64,000 bases of DNA from Streptomyces poonensis (GTDB lineage Bacteria > Actinomycetota > Actinomycetes > Streptomycetales > Streptomycetaceae): NCBI RefSeq assembly GCF_014650915.1, contig NZ_BMVW01000001.1, forward strand, positions 248,001-312,000, written 5' to 3'. The position numbers and the translations under genes are program-made. Below are positions 35,096 through 43,552 of this stretch, piece after piece. Below the pieces are notes generated by a model that was not told the origin of the DNA, did no database searches, and saw nothing but the letters and a program-made list of their open reading frames with translations. Numbering within the stretch: the first letter of the stretch is position 1; every line of letters begins with the position of its first letter.

Positions 35096-36526
35096 ATGCG
35101 CCGTTCGAAAATCGTCTGTACTCTCGGCCCCGCGGTCGACTCCCATGACAAGCTCGTCGCGCTGATCGAGGCGGGCATGAACGTGGCCCGCTTCAACTTC
35201 AGCCACGGCACGCACGCCGAGCACCAGGGCCGGTACGACCGCGTCCGGGCCGCCTCGGCCGAGACCGGCAAGGCCGTCGGCGTCCTCGCCGACCTGCAGG
35301 GCCCGAAGATCCGACTGGAGACCTTCGCCGAGGGTCCGGTCGAGCTGGAGCGCGGTGACGAGTTCGTCATCACGACCGAGGACGTGCCGGGCGACAAGCA
35401 CATCTGCGGAACGACGTACAAGGGCCTGCCGGGCGACGTCTCCAAGGGCGACCAGGTCCTCATCAACGACGGCAACGTCGAGCTGCGCGTCGTCGAGGTC
35501 GACGGCCCCCGGGTGAAGACGGTCGTCATCGAGGGCGGCGTGGTCTCCGACCACAAGGGCATCAACCTGCCCGGCGCGGCCGTCAACGTGCCCGCGCTGT
35601 CCGAGAAGGACGTCGAGGACCTGAAGTTCGCCCTGAACATGGGCTGCGACCTGGTGGCACTGTCGTTCGTGCGCGACGCGGACGACGTCGCGGACGTCCA
35701 CAAGGTGATGGACGAGGTGGGCCGCCGCGTCCCCGTCATCGCCAAGGTGGAGAAGCCGCAGGCCGTCGAGAACATGCAGGACGTCGTGATGGCGTTCGAC
35801 GGCGTGATGGTGGCGCGCGGTGACCTGGCCGTCGAGTACCCGCTCGAGAAGGTCCCCATGGTGCAGAAGCGCCTGATCGAGCTCTGCCGCCGCAACGCCA
35901 AGCCGGTGATCGTCGCCACCCAGATGATGGAGTCGATGATCACCAACTCCCGCCCCACGCGCGCCGAGGCCTCCGACGTGGCCAACGCGATCCTGGACGG
36001 CGCGGACGCGGTCATGCTGTCGGCGGAGTCCTCGGTCGGCGCCTACCCGATCGAGACGGTCAAGACCATGTCGAAGATCGTCGCCGCGGCCGAGGAGGAG
36101 CTGCTCTCCAAGGGCCTCCAGCCCCTCGTCCCCGGCAAGAAGCCGCGCACGCAGGGCGGTTCGGTCGCCCGTGCCGCGGCCGAGATCGCCGACTTCCTCG
36201 GCGGCAAGGGCCTGGTCGCCTTCACCAAGTCCGGTGACACCGCCCGCCGCCTCTCCCGCTACCGCGCGGCCCAGCCGATCATCGCCTTCACCACGGACGA
36301 GTCCACCCGCAACCAGCTCTCCCTGAGCTGGGGCGTGGAGTCCCACGTCGTGCCGTTCGTGAACAGCACCGACGAGATGGTCGAGCTGGTGGACCAGGAA
36401 GTACTGAAGCTGAAGCGGTTCCACGAGGGCGACATCGTGGTCATCACCGCCGGTTCCCCGCCCGGCGTCCCCGGCACCACCAACATGGTCCGGGTGCACC
36501 ACCTGGGCGGCGGCGCCCGCTCCTGA
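35096..36526 (+). CDS. pyk: Pyruvate kinase
   Basis: 476 aa, normal length without the extra C-terminal domain. It converts phosphoenolpyruvate and ADP to pyruvate and ATP. Motifs are MRRSKIVCTLGPA, MNVARFNFSHG, LADLQGPKIRLE, the K-site region VIAKVEKPQAVENM and the signature VMVARGDLAVEYP. The C-terminal effector domain ends VVITAGSPPGVPGTTNMVRVHHLG. The message is apparently leaderless, with a palindromic operator over its -35 region. It is followed by tandem heptamers and a strong hairpin. Confidence 0.97.
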   Translation: MRRSKIVCTLGPAVDSHDKLVALIEAGMNVARFNFSHGTHAEHQGRYDRVRAASAETGKAVGVLADLQGPKIRLETFAEGPVELERGDEFVITTEDVPGDKHICGTTYKGLPGDVSKGDQVLINDGNVELRVVEVDGPRVKTVVIEGGVVSDHKGINLPGAAVNVPALSEKDVEDLKFALNMGCDLVALSFVRDADDVADVHKVMDEVGRRVPVIAKVEKPQAVENMQDVVMAFDGVMVARGDLAVEYPLEKVPMVQKRLIELCRRNAKPVIVATQMMESMITNSRPTRAEASDVANAILDGADAVMLSAESSVGAYPIETVKTMSKIVAAAEEELLSKGLQPLVPGKKPRTQGGSVARAAAEIADFLGGKGLVAFTKSGDTARRLSRYRAAQPIIAFTTDESTRNQLSLSWGVESHVVPFVNSTDEMVELVDQEVLKLKRFHEGDIVVITAGSPPGVPGTTNMVRVHHLGGGARS

Positions 36527-36533
36527 CGTTTGC

Positions 36534-36554
36534 CGGTTGTCGGTTGTCGGTTGT
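36534..36554 (+). repeat. Three tandem CGGTTGT heptamers
   Basis: Exact CGGTTGT x3 directly after the pyk stop, before the terminator. Meaning unknown. Confidence 0.8.
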
Positions 36555-36570
36555 GAACCGTCGTACGTGA

Positions 36571-36606
36571 CGAGGGCGCCTCCTGGGGTTCCAGGGGGCG
36601 CCCTCG
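36571..36606. terminator. Bidirectional terminator after pyk
   Basis: A 16-bp stem (CGAGGGCGCCTCCTGG against CCAGGGGGCGCCCTCG, one G-U pair) with a GGTT loop between convergent genes. Confidence 0.85.
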
Positions 36607-36645
36607 CCGTTGTGCGGCTCCCGAACGGGTCTGTGCGCTGATCGG

Positions 36646-38028
36646 TCAGTCGATGTACTGGTGCAGCCCGGGGATGTGCAGCGTGCCGCCGAACTGGCCC
36701 GCCTGGACGACCCGCACATCGGTGAAGTAGATGATCGGGATGTCCAGCGGCGGCGGGTTCTCCGGATCGAACGTAACCGGGATGAGCCCGAGCAGCTTCC
36801 CCGAGATCGACTCCGTGTACATGACGGTGTCGCCGTCACGGATGGTGGACGTCGTGCCCTCGCCCGCCTGCACGTGATACGTCTTGCCGATCCGCTTGTC
36901 CTCGACGGTCTGGTGCAGATCGCCGATGTCGGTGCCCTTGGTGACGACGTACTTCAGCACCTCCTTGACCGTGCCGCTCGCCGTCTTCACCTTCACGATG
37001 CCCTCGTACCTGGCCCCCTTGAGCAGCAGCGAGCTGGCGTCCAGGTACCAGGGGTCGTCCGGCAGCGCGGGGATGCCCTCCTCCAGGCCGCCCTCCTCGT
37101 CGGTGGCGACGGGGCAGTCGTCCGGGTCGACGGTGGAGCTTTCGGAGGGGCTGGGGGTGACGGCCGGGGAGGAGGAGGCGGTGGCGTCGTCGCTCGGCTC
37201 CGTGGCTTCGTCGGCGGGCTCGTCGGACTTGGCGGACTCGGGCTCGGACTCGGGTGCGGGGCCGGCCGTGTCCTTCGTCGCGTCCTTCCCGGTGTTGCCG
37301 CCGTCCTGGTCCTGCGTGTCCTCGTCGGCCGGGGTGGAGGCCGACGCGGACGGTGACGGCGTGGCGCTCGCGGACTCCTTCTGGCCGGGCGTGAGGAGGT
37401 CCTCGACCGCGTCACCGAGCCCCTTGCCTATGTCGCCGATGGTGCCGAGGACGTCACCGGCGTCGGGCAGGGCCGGGGCCTGGGTCTTCGCGTCGGCGGT
37501 GTCCTCCGAGGACCCGGTCCCCGACCCGGTCCCGTCGTCGGAACCTGAATCCGACGAAGAGCCGTTGTCCGGGGAGCCGCTGCCGTCCGAAGAGCCGCTG
37601 CCGGGGGAGTTGTCGCCCGTAGCGGGCTTGTCGGAGGAGTTCTGCTCCTCCTCGCCGCCGCCAGGCGCCGGGGCCTCAGTGGAGGCGGAGGGCGACGGTG
37701 ACGCCGTGGCCTCAGTGTCCTTGTCGTCGTCCTGGTCGTTCTCGTCGGCCTTGCCGTCCTCGGCGGCCTCCAGCACCTCGACGCAGGCCTGGTACTCCTC
37801 GACCGTCCAGTCCCTCGTCGTCGTCGCCTTGTCGTCGGCCCGGGCGAGCGCCGGTGCGAACCCGATTCCCATGAGTACCGCCGTCGGCATCGCCGCCAAG
37901 GCCATCGCCTTGCCCGCGGGAACCTGCAGCCGCGCGAGCAGCGGTTTCCGGAGCGCCGCGTGGCGCGGTCCGGAACTCACGCGGGACTCCTCCCGCGTGG
38001 CCCCGCCGGTTTCCTCGTCAGCCGGCAC
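36646..38028 (-). CDS. Secreted or surface protein with acidic Ser/Pro-rich central region
   Basis: 460 aa, function unknown. A Sec-type signal or membrane anchor lies at about residues 38-63 (KAMALAAMPTAVLMGIGFAPALARA) after a long cytoplasmic-type N-terminus. Residues about 70-125 include a possible small domain with one Cys (WTVEEYQACVEVLEAAEDGK). Residues about 90-310 are low complexity, rich in Asp, Glu, Ser, Pro and Gly. The C-terminal 150 residues (WYLDASSLLLKGARYEGIVKVK...) are compact and beta-rich; relatives occur in Streptomyces with old labels such as cholesterol esterase partner. GTG 38028 behind GGGAGGG overlaps the DUF6114 stop by 11 nt. It is the last gene of a DUF6230-DUF6114 operon. 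Confidence 0.75.
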   Translation of the reverse strand: MPADEETGGATREESRVSSGPRHAALRKPLLARLQVPAGKAMALAAMPTAVLMGIGFAPALARADDKATTTRDWTVEEYQACVEVLEAAEDGKADENDQDDDKDTEATASPSPSASTEAPAPGGGEEEQNSSDKPATGDNSPGSGSSDGSGSPDNGSSSDSGSDDGTGSGTGSSEDTADAKTQAPALPDAGDVLGTIGDIGKGLGDAVEDLLTPGQKESASATPSPSASASTPADEDTQDQDGGNTGKDATKDTAGPAPESEPESAKSDEPADEATEPSDDATASSSPAVTPSPSESSTVDPDDCPVATDEEGGLEEGIPALPDDPWYLDASSLLLKGARYEGIVKVKTASGTVKEVLKYVVTKGTDIGDLHQTVEDKRIGKTYHVQAGEGTTSTIRDGDTVMYTESISGKLLGLIPVTFDPENPPPLDIPIIYFTDVRVVQAGQFGGTLHIPGLHQYID

Positions 38029-38566
38029 TGTCCCTCCCGTTCGTCCCGTTTTTCGGGGTGGTACCTGACAGATCGTCGAACTCGCCGCTCACCCCGTTCG
38101 CGGCCCCCGCGACCGCGGTTTCCGACGCCACGTCATCGTTGGGCGCGGTAGCGGCAACCGGCTGTTCCTCCACCCCGGGTGCCCAGGACACGGCCAGGGC
38201 TCCGCCGATCAACGCCGGCAGGAAACCGATCACGAAACCACCGAGGTTGGCCACCGGAATGGAGACCAAGGCCAGGAGGATCGCCGCGACGCCCGCAAAG
38301 GTCCGTACATGCCGCTGGAACCACAGGGTGAACCCCAGCGTGATCAGCAGCACGCCGATGATGAGGGCCCCCGCACCTCCTTGCGTCTGCATGGCCAGCG
38401 TCAGATGACCGATCTGCAGGTTCGCGTACGGGAAATACACGATGGGGATGCCGCCGAACATGACGAACAGCCCGGCCCAGAAGGGACGAGTGCCTCGCCA
38501 GTCGCGGAAGCGCCGCCGGAAGACGCGGAGATAGTGCTCGTTCTGCCCCGTTGACTCGGCGCTCAT
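38018..38566 (-). CDS. DUF6114 family membrane protein
   Basis: 182 aa. Three to four hydrophobic segments (about residues 28-48, 58-82, 88-110 and 112-130) follow a basic N-terminus (YLRVFRRRFRDWRGTRPFWAG). The C-terminal 50 residues are polar and low complexity. I recognise the pattern as DUF6114, a Streptomyces-enriched family without known function that neighbours DUF6230. ATG 38566 behind GGGAG was preferred to TTG 38572. It probably forms a membrane partner for the two exported neighbours. Confidence 0.75.
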   Translation of the reverse strand: MSAESTGQNEHYLRVFRRRFRDWRGTRPFWAGLFVMFGGIPIVYFPYANLQIGHLTLAMQTQGGAGALIIGVLLITLGFTLWFQRHVRTFAGVAAILLALVSIPVANLGGFVIGFLPALIGGALAVSWAPGVEEQPVAATAPNDDVASETAVAGAANGVSGEFDDLSGTTPKNGTNGRDSAG

Positions 38567-38706
38567 GGACAACAGCTCCCTGGGACGGCTTGCTGCGATG
38601 CACGTACGGGCGCGGGTACGCGGACCACGTACGGGATTTCACATACTTACGGGGAAAAGACGGGCGGGCGAAGAAGCCGGGGCCCCCTCACCCGCCTCGA
38701 GGGTGC

Positions 38707-39345
38707 TCAGTAGCACTCGTTGATGCCCTTGTGCAGCGACATCTTCAGATCGCTGAGCTTGAAGGTTCCGGCAGTGGTGGCCCACGCCGTCTGCTGGACA
38801 CCGGTCAGTTCGGCATAGTCGGCCTGCTGGGCGAAGCCGAAGGGGTTCGCTCGTTCCTCGCCGCCCGCCATGCCCGGACCCTTGCTGGCGTCCTGGGCCG
38901 CCACACCGATGTCGATGTGCCTGAAGGTCGCGTCGGCCTCGAGGTTCTCGACGTCGATGTACAGGTTCTTGGCGCTGACCTTCGTGCCTTCCGTACCGGC
39001 GGTCAGCTTGAGGGTGACGTACTCGAGGCCCGGGATACCCGTCGGGGTGACCACGGACTGGCACATGTTGGTGATCTTCGCCCTCTCGAACGCGGAGACG
39101 GCCACCGGGTGCTCGACCTTGTCACCCTTGAGGGTGTAGCCCTCGTCGATGGCCCCGTACTGGGAGAAGCCCCATCCTTCGAGTTTTTCGGCCTCGACCT
39201 TGAACGACTGGCCCGAGACGCTGAACGACGCGGCGAGGGCGCCCTGGGCCAGAGCCACACCTATCGCTGCCGTGGCGGCGACGCTGGGCACCATGACCAC
39301 AGCGAACCGCTTCCATCTAGTCCCGCCACGCACCTGGGACTCCAT
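38707..39345 (-). CDS. DUF6230 family exported protein
   Basis: 212 aa. The N-terminal hydrophobic segment (about 12-38, RFAVVMVPSVAATAAIGVALAQGALAASF) looks like a signal or anchor. The rest is a beta-rich domain (FSVSGQSFKVEAEKLEGWGFSQYG ... LYIDVENLEADATFRHIDIGVAAQD) ending in ECY. Two Cys (NMCQSV and NECY) could form a disulfide. It matches DUF6230 as I remember it, often mis-labelled cholesterol esterase. No catalytic serine motif (GxSxG) is evident, so esterase activity is doubtful. ATG 39345 has AAGGAGGAAAT. First gene of the three-gene operon. Confidence 0.75.
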   Translation of the reverse strand: MESQVRGGTRWKRFAVVMVPSVAATAAIGVALAQGALAASFSVSGQSFKVEAEKLEGWGFSQYGAIDEGYTLKGDKVEHPVAVSAFERAKITNMCQSVVTPTGIPGLEYVTLKLTAGTEGTKVSAKNLYIDVENLEADATFRHIDIGVAAQDASKGPGMAGGEERANPFGFAQQADYAELTGVQQTAWATTAGTFKLSDLKMSLHKGINECY

Positions 39346-39723
39346 ATTTCCTCCTTCTCGGACGTACATCTCCTGCCCCTCGGCAGCCCCTTGACGGCGG
39401 CTCACCGGGCAGGGATGGGAGAAGTGCTACGTCCTCGGGAAGGGGAGCGCCCGCACCCGGTGGCGCGAACCGCGCCTCCATCCACCGGCGATCACCCCCG
39501 AGCGACAACCACTGGTCGCGCCTGACGCACATCACGCACAACCTGCCGGACAGGCTCCACCGAGGGCGGAGACCCCCCTGTCCGAGAGCCGGCGCCGCCG
39601 GCGCCGCCTCTGCTCGGTGGGGAACCAGAAAACCCGTTGACCCGACTGGCTGAAGGGATACGGGAGGACTGACCGAGCGTGGCCGATCGTGGTGCATCTT
39701 CGCCGCCCCCGCAAGGGGGTTCG

Positions 39724-39739
39724 TTACTCGCTAGTAACG
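39724..39739. promoter_or_regulatory. Inverted repeat GTTACT-N4-AGTAAC
   Basis: Perfect 6-bp arms. A related TTACT-N3-AGTAA lies 130 bp away (39854-39866). Candidate regulator sites for the leftward DUF6230 operon. Confidence 0.4.
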
Positions 39740-39853
39740 GCGAGATAACCGGAAGATGACCCTCCAGCACCGGCCGACGACCGTCGGTCGCACCAAGCGG
39801 GAAGCCAAAACGGTGCTTTACTGCACGAAACCTGACGGAACCACGGTTCCGAC

Positions 39854-39866
39854 TTACTCCAAGTAA
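39854..39866. promoter_or_regulatory. Inverted repeat TTACT-N3-AGTAA
   Basis: Perfect 5-bp arms matching the site at 39724-39739, directly adjoining the hairpin at 39868-39907. Confidence 0.35.
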
Positions 39867-39867
39867 C

Positions 39868-39907
39868 AGCGGCCGCGATTACCAAGATTTGGTAAAGCGC
39901 GGCCGCT
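39868..39907 (-). terminator. Long hairpin downstream of the cnoX-like gene
   Basis: Outer 10-bp stem AGCGGCCGCG/CGCGGCCGCT and inner 7-bp stem TTACCAA/TTGGTAA, separated by small bulges. It begins 73 bp after the cnoX-like stop. Confidence 0.7.
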
Positions 39908-39980
39908 TCGTCACTTTGTCGCCTTTTCTTTCACTCCGGCCCCCTGGACGCGACGCCCCGGAACCAGACCGCGGGACGGC

Positions 39981-40955
39981 TCAGAACAGCGCCCGCGCCA
40001 GCGCCCGCCGCGCCGCCGCCACCCGCGGATCCTCGGCGCCCACCACCTCGAACAGCTTCAGAAGCCGCAGCCGTACGGTGTCCCGGTCGTCCCCGGCGGT
40101 GCGCTGCACCGTCTCGATCAGCCGCCCGAACGCGTCCTCCACGTGCCCGCCCACGAGGTCGAGATCGGCGGCCGCGATCTGCGCCTCGACGTCGGTGGGG
40201 TTCTCGGCGGCGGCCTTGCGCACCTGCTGCGGGTCCGCGCTCTGCACCCGCTGGAGCAGCTCGGCCTGGGCGAGCCCCAGCTGCGCCTCCGTGTTGCCCG
40301 GGTCCTCGCTCAGCACGTTCCGGTACGCCTGGATCGCGCCGCCCATGTCACCCGCGTCCAGCGCCTGGACCGCGGCCTCCAGCAGGGCGTCGTACGGGCC
40401 GGCCGGGACCTGCGGGGCCACCGGCGCCTCGCCCGGCTGCGCGTCCGGGTCCACCGTCAGGCCGGTGAGGCCGAAGCGCTGCTCGGCGACCTGGATCAGC
40501 TGGTCGAGGGTGCCGCGGATCTGCGTCTCCGGGGCGGCGCCCTGGAAGAGGGGCAGCGCCTGGCCGGCGACGACGGCGAACACCGCGGGGATGCCCTGGA
40601 CGCCGAACTGCTGCATCAGCATCTGGTTGGCGTCGACGTCGATCTTGGCGAGGACGAAGCGGCCGTTGTACTCGACGGCGAGCCGCTCCAGGACCGGGCT
40701 GAGCTGCTTGCAGGGCTGACACCACTCGGCCCAGAAGTCGATGACGACGGGCACCTCGGTGGAGCGTTGCAGGACGTCCCGCTCGAACGCGGCCTCGTCT
40801 ACGTCGATCACCAGGTCGGCCGGGGAGACCGCCCCGCCCCCACCCTGCCGGGCCGCTTCGGCGCGTGCCTGCTCCGCCTTCTCCTTGGCCTCCTGGGCCG
40901 CCTTCACCGCGGCGAGGTCGACGACTCCGCTCATGGACATGTTCCGTGGCTGCAT
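39981..40955 (-). CDS. Thioredoxin-TPR fusion, CnoX/YbbN-like co-chaperone
   Basis: 324 aa. An N-terminal charged helix (about 15-38) is followed by a thioredoxin domain (about 45-155) with active site W78-C79-Q-P-C82. Next is a Pro-rich linker (about 165-185), then TPR-like helices (about 185-324; ALDAGDMGGAIQAYRNVLSEDPGNTEAQLGLAQAELL). E. coli CnoX links a thioredoxin fold to TPRs and hands clients to GroEL or DnaK under oxidative stress, but it lacks a full CxxC. Here both cysteines are present, so it could also be redox active. ATG 40955 follows GGAGGATAGG. Monocistronic, with a hairpin after it. Confidence 0.88.
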   Translation of the reverse strand: MQPRNMSMSGVVDLAAVKAAQEAKEKAEQARAEAARQGGGGAVSPADLVIDVDEAAFERDVLQRSTEVPVVIDFWAEWCQPCKQLSPVLERLAVEYNGRFVLAKIDVDANQMLMQQFGVQGIPAVFAVVAGQALPLFQGAAPETQIRGTLDQLIQVAEQRFGLTGLTVDPDAQPGEAPVAPQVPAGPYDALLEAAVQALDAGDMGGAIQAYRNVLSEDPGNTEAQLGLAQAELLQRVQSADPQQVRKAAAENPTDVEAQIAAADLDLVGGHVEDAFGRLIETVQRTAGDDRDTVRLRLLKLFEVVGAEDPRVAAARRALARALF

Positions 40956-41182
40956 GCGCCTATCCTCCCCCCTCGACGCGCGCTTGTGAAAAGCGTGACG
41001 GAAGCCCGTCGATCCGTGTGGCGAAAGCCCGCCCAGAGCCCGTCGATCCGCGTCATGTGCGGCGCCGGATCCCCACCCGGCGCCCGTGGTTGTCGCTCAA
41101 GCTTTCGCTTTCGCTACGGGTCGTAGCGTAACTGTCCGGACGAGCCGCGGGGAAGCGCCCCCAGGTGATCTCCCTCACTGAT

Positions 41183-41206
41183 ATAGGTGAACGACAGTTC
41201 ATGTAT
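41183..41206. promoter_or_regulatory. Imperfect palindrome, candidate TetR operator
   Basis: ATAGGTGAAC-GACA-GTTCATGTAT, 8 of 10 arm positions paired, over the expected -35 region of the tetR-type gene. The -10 candidate TATGGT (41214-41219) ends 6 nt before ATG 41226. Confidence 0.5.
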
Positions 41207-41225
41207 TGACGGTTATGGTCGTCGG

Positions 41226-41867
41226 ATGCAGAGCCGCACACCCGCCCCCCGCGCCACAGGCCGTCCGCGCAGCGCCGCCGCGGACGCGGCGATCCTGGCG
41301 GCGACGCGCGCGGCGCTGGTCGAACTGGGCTGGTCGCGGCTGACGCTCAGCGACGTGGCGTTCCGGGCGGGCGTGGCCAAGACGACGCTGTACCGCCGCT
41401 GGGCGGGCAAGAACGAACTGGTCGTGGACGCGGTGGCGGAGCTCTTCGACGAGCTCGAGCTCCCCGACCGGGGCAGCCTGGCCGCCGACGTCGAGGGCGT
41501 GGTGCTCCAGTTCGCGGCGATCCTGGATCGCCCGGAGGCCAGGAGCGGGCTGATGGGGGCGGTCGCCGAGGCCGCCCGCGACGACGTTCTGCGCGAGCGC
41601 ATCCGCGCCTCGATCGTCGAGCGGCAGAAGCGCCTGGTGGTCGAGGGGCGCGCCCGCGCGCAGGAGCGCGGCGAGCTGCCGTACGAGGAGGACCCCCGGA
41701 CGGCGGCGCGCACCGTGGACCTGATCTTCGATCTGGTGGCGGGCGCGGTGGTGCACCGCGCCCTGGTGAGCTCGGAGCCGGTCGACGCCGACTGGGCCGT
41801 CTCCCTCACCCAGGTCCTGCTGTTGGGAATCGCGGGGGCCGCTCAGAACCCCGCGGGCTCCGTGTAG
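41226..41867 (+). CDS. TetR-family transcriptional regulator
   Basis: 213 aa. The N-terminal HTH is AILAATRAALVELGWSRLTLSDVAFRAGVAKTTLYRRWAGKNELVVDAV. The C-terminal ligand domain (about 70-205) is all helical (LIFDLVAGAVVHRALV). ATG 41226 fits a leaderless message; a frame from 41187 would start in the operator. The 3' end overlaps the convergent icmA 3' end by 25 bp. An autoregulatory palindrome precedes it. The ligand is unknown; the neighbourhood suggests acyl-CoA metabolism but this is weak. Confidence 0.9.
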   Translation: MQSRTPAPRATGRPRSAAADAAILAATRAALVELGWSRLTLSDVAFRAGVAKTTLYRRWAGKNELVVDAVAELFDELELPDRGSLAADVEGVVLQFAAILDRPEARSGLMGAVAEAARDDVLRERIRASIVERQKRLVVEGRARAQERGELPYEEDPRTAARTVDLIFDLVAGAVVHRALVSSEPVDADWAVSLTQVLLLGIAGAAQNPAGSV

Positions 41868-43543
41868 ACCCCCCACTCCTCTCGCAGCGCCTCGCAGATC
41901 TCCCCCAGCGTGGCCTCCGCCCGTACGGCGTCCAGCATCGGCTCGATCGTGTTCGAACCGTCCCGCGCGGCCGCGAGCATCGCCTCCAGGGCGGTCCGCA
42001 CGGCCGCGTCGTCCCGCCGCGCCTTCCGCTCGGCCAGCACCCGCACCTGCTCCCGCTCCACCTCGTGGCTGACCCGCAGGATCTCCAGATCCCCGGTGAC
42101 CGACCCGTGGTGGACGTTCACCCCGACGACCCTCTTGTCGCCCTTCTCCAGGGACTGCTGATAGCGGAAAGCCGACTCGGCTATCTCGCCGGTGAACCAG
42201 CCGTCCTCTATCCCGCGCAGGATGCCGGAGGTGATGGGCCCGATGGGGTGCCGCCCGTCCGGGTGCGCCCGCAGCCCTCGCTCCTTGATCTGCTCGAAGA
42301 TCTTCTCCGCGTCCGCCTCGATCCGGTCCGTCAGCTGCTCGACGAACCACGAACCGCCCAGCGGATCGGCCACATTGGCGACCCCGGTCTCCTCCATCAG
42401 CACCTGCTGGGTGCGGAGCGCGATCTCCGCGGCCTGCTCGCTCGGCAGCGCGAGGGTCTCGTCCAGGGCATTGGTGTGCAGGGAGTTCGTGCCGCCCAGT
42501 ACGGCCGCGAGGGCCTCCACCGCCGTACGCACCACGTTGTTGTACGGCTGCTGCGCGGTCAGCGAGACACCCGCGGTCTGCGTGTGGAAACGCAGCCACT
42601 GCGCCTTGTCCGTGCGCGCCCCGTACACGTCCCGCATCCACCGCGCCCAGATCCTGCGCGCCGCCCGGAACTTGGCGATCTCCTCGAAGAAGTCCACGTG
42701 CGCGTCGAAGAAGAAGGACAGGCCGGGCGCGAAGACGTCCACGTCCAAGCCGCGGCTCAGCCCCAGCTCCACGTACCCGAACCCGTCCGCCAGCGTGTAC
42801 GCCAGCTCCTGCGCGGCCGTCGCCCCGGCCTCGCGGATGTGGTAGCCGGAGACGGAGAGGGGCTTGTAGGCGGGGATGCCGGCGGCGCAGTGCTCCATCA
42901 GGTCGCCGATGAGGCGCAGGTGCGGCTCTGGCTGGAAGAGCCACTCCTTCTGGGCGATGTACTCCTTGAAAATGTCCGTCTGGAGGGTGCCGTTGAGGAC
43001 GGACGGGTCCACGCCCTGCCGCTCGGCCGCCACCAGGTACATGCAGAAGACGGGGACGGCCGGCCCGCTGATCGTCATGGAGGTCGTGACGTCGCCCAGC
43101 GGGATGTCCTTGAACAGGACCTCCATGTCGGCCGCCGAGTCGATCGCCACCCCGCAGTGCCCGACCTCGCCGAGGGAGCGCGGGTCGTCGGAGTCGCGGC
43201 CCATGAGCGTCGGCATGTCGAACGCCACGGACAGGCCGCCGCCGCCCGCCTCGAGGATCATCTTGTACCGCTCGTTGGTCTGCTCGGCGTTGCCGAACCC
43301 GGCGAACTGGCGGATGGTCCAGGTCCGGCCCCGGTAGCCCGTCGGATACAGGCCGCGGGTGAAGGGGTACTCCCCCGGCCAGCCGATCCGCTCGAAGCCC
43401 TCGTAGGCGTCCCCGGGGCGGGGACCGTACACCGGCTCCACGGGGTCACCGGAGAGCGTCGTGAAGTCGGCCTCCCGCTTGCGGGAGGCGTCGTAGCGGG
43501 CCTGCCAGCGTCGGCGGCCCTCCTCGATGGCGTCAGCGTCCAT
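41843..43543 (-). CDS. icmA: Isobutyryl-CoA mutase large subunit
   Basis: 566 aa, the length of known IcmA. It is the substrate-binding subunit of the B12-dependent mutase that interconverts isobutyryl-CoA and n-butyryl-CoA in valine catabolism and acyl-CoA supply. The TIM-barrel mutase domain covers almost the whole protein; the B12-binding small subunit is not encoded here. F80 (RQFAGFGNAEQTN) and Q198 (KEYIAQKEW) occupy the positions of Tyr89 and Arg207 of methylmalonyl-CoA mutase, the accepted marks of isobutyryl-CoA specificity, with the same 118-residue spacing. ATG 43543 lies just after a perfect 22-bp palindrome. The 3' end overlaps tetR. Confidence 0.95.
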   Translation of the reverse strand: MDADAIEEGRRRWQARYDASRKREADFTTLSGDPVEPVYGPRPGDAYEGFERIGWPGEYPFTRGLYPTGYRGRTWTIRQFAGFGNAEQTNERYKMILEAGGGGLSVAFDMPTLMGRDSDDPRSLGEVGHCGVAIDSAADMEVLFKDIPLGDVTTSMTISGPAVPVFCMYLVAAERQGVDPSVLNGTLQTDIFKEYIAQKEWLFQPEPHLRLIGDLMEHCAAGIPAYKPLSVSGYHIREAGATAAQELAYTLADGFGYVELGLSRGLDVDVFAPGLSFFFDAHVDFFEEIAKFRAARRIWARWMRDVYGARTDKAQWLRFHTQTAGVSLTAQQPYNNVVRTAVEALAAVLGGTNSLHTNALDETLALPSEQAAEIALRTQQVLMEETGVANVADPLGGSWFVEQLTDRIEADAEKIFEQIKERGLRAHPDGRHPIGPITSGILRGIEDGWFTGEIAESAFRYQQSLEKGDKRVVGVNVHHGSVTGDLEILRVSHEVEREQVRVLAERKARRDDAAVRTALEAMLAAARDGSNTIEPMLDAVRAEATLGEICEALREEWGVYTEPAGF

Positions 43544-43552
43544 ACCTTCAAA

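Larger units (their letters stand above)
39346..39980. other. 635-bp intergenic region upstream of the DUF6230 operon
   Basis: Small frames here look like chance. It contains two related inverted repeats (TTACT...AGTAA, 39724-39739 and 39854-39866), a long hairpin (39868-39907) serving the cnoX-like gene, and a stretch (about 39640-39900) of clearly lower GC than its surroundings. The DUF6230 operon promoter must lie here. Confidence 0.6.

Noticed and set aside
38707..39345. Cholesterol esterase annotation
   Set aside because: No GxSxG or lipase-like catalytic pattern is visible; only the DUF6230 assignment is supported.
39317..39770. Small minus-strand open frames in the DUF6230 upstream region
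   Set aside because: No ribosome sites, poor codon bias and no recognisable domain.
41843..43543. Methylmalonyl-CoA mutase annotation
   Set aside because: Phe80 and Gln198 replace the Tyr/Arg pair needed for methylmalonyl-CoA, which indicates isobutyryl-CoA mutase.
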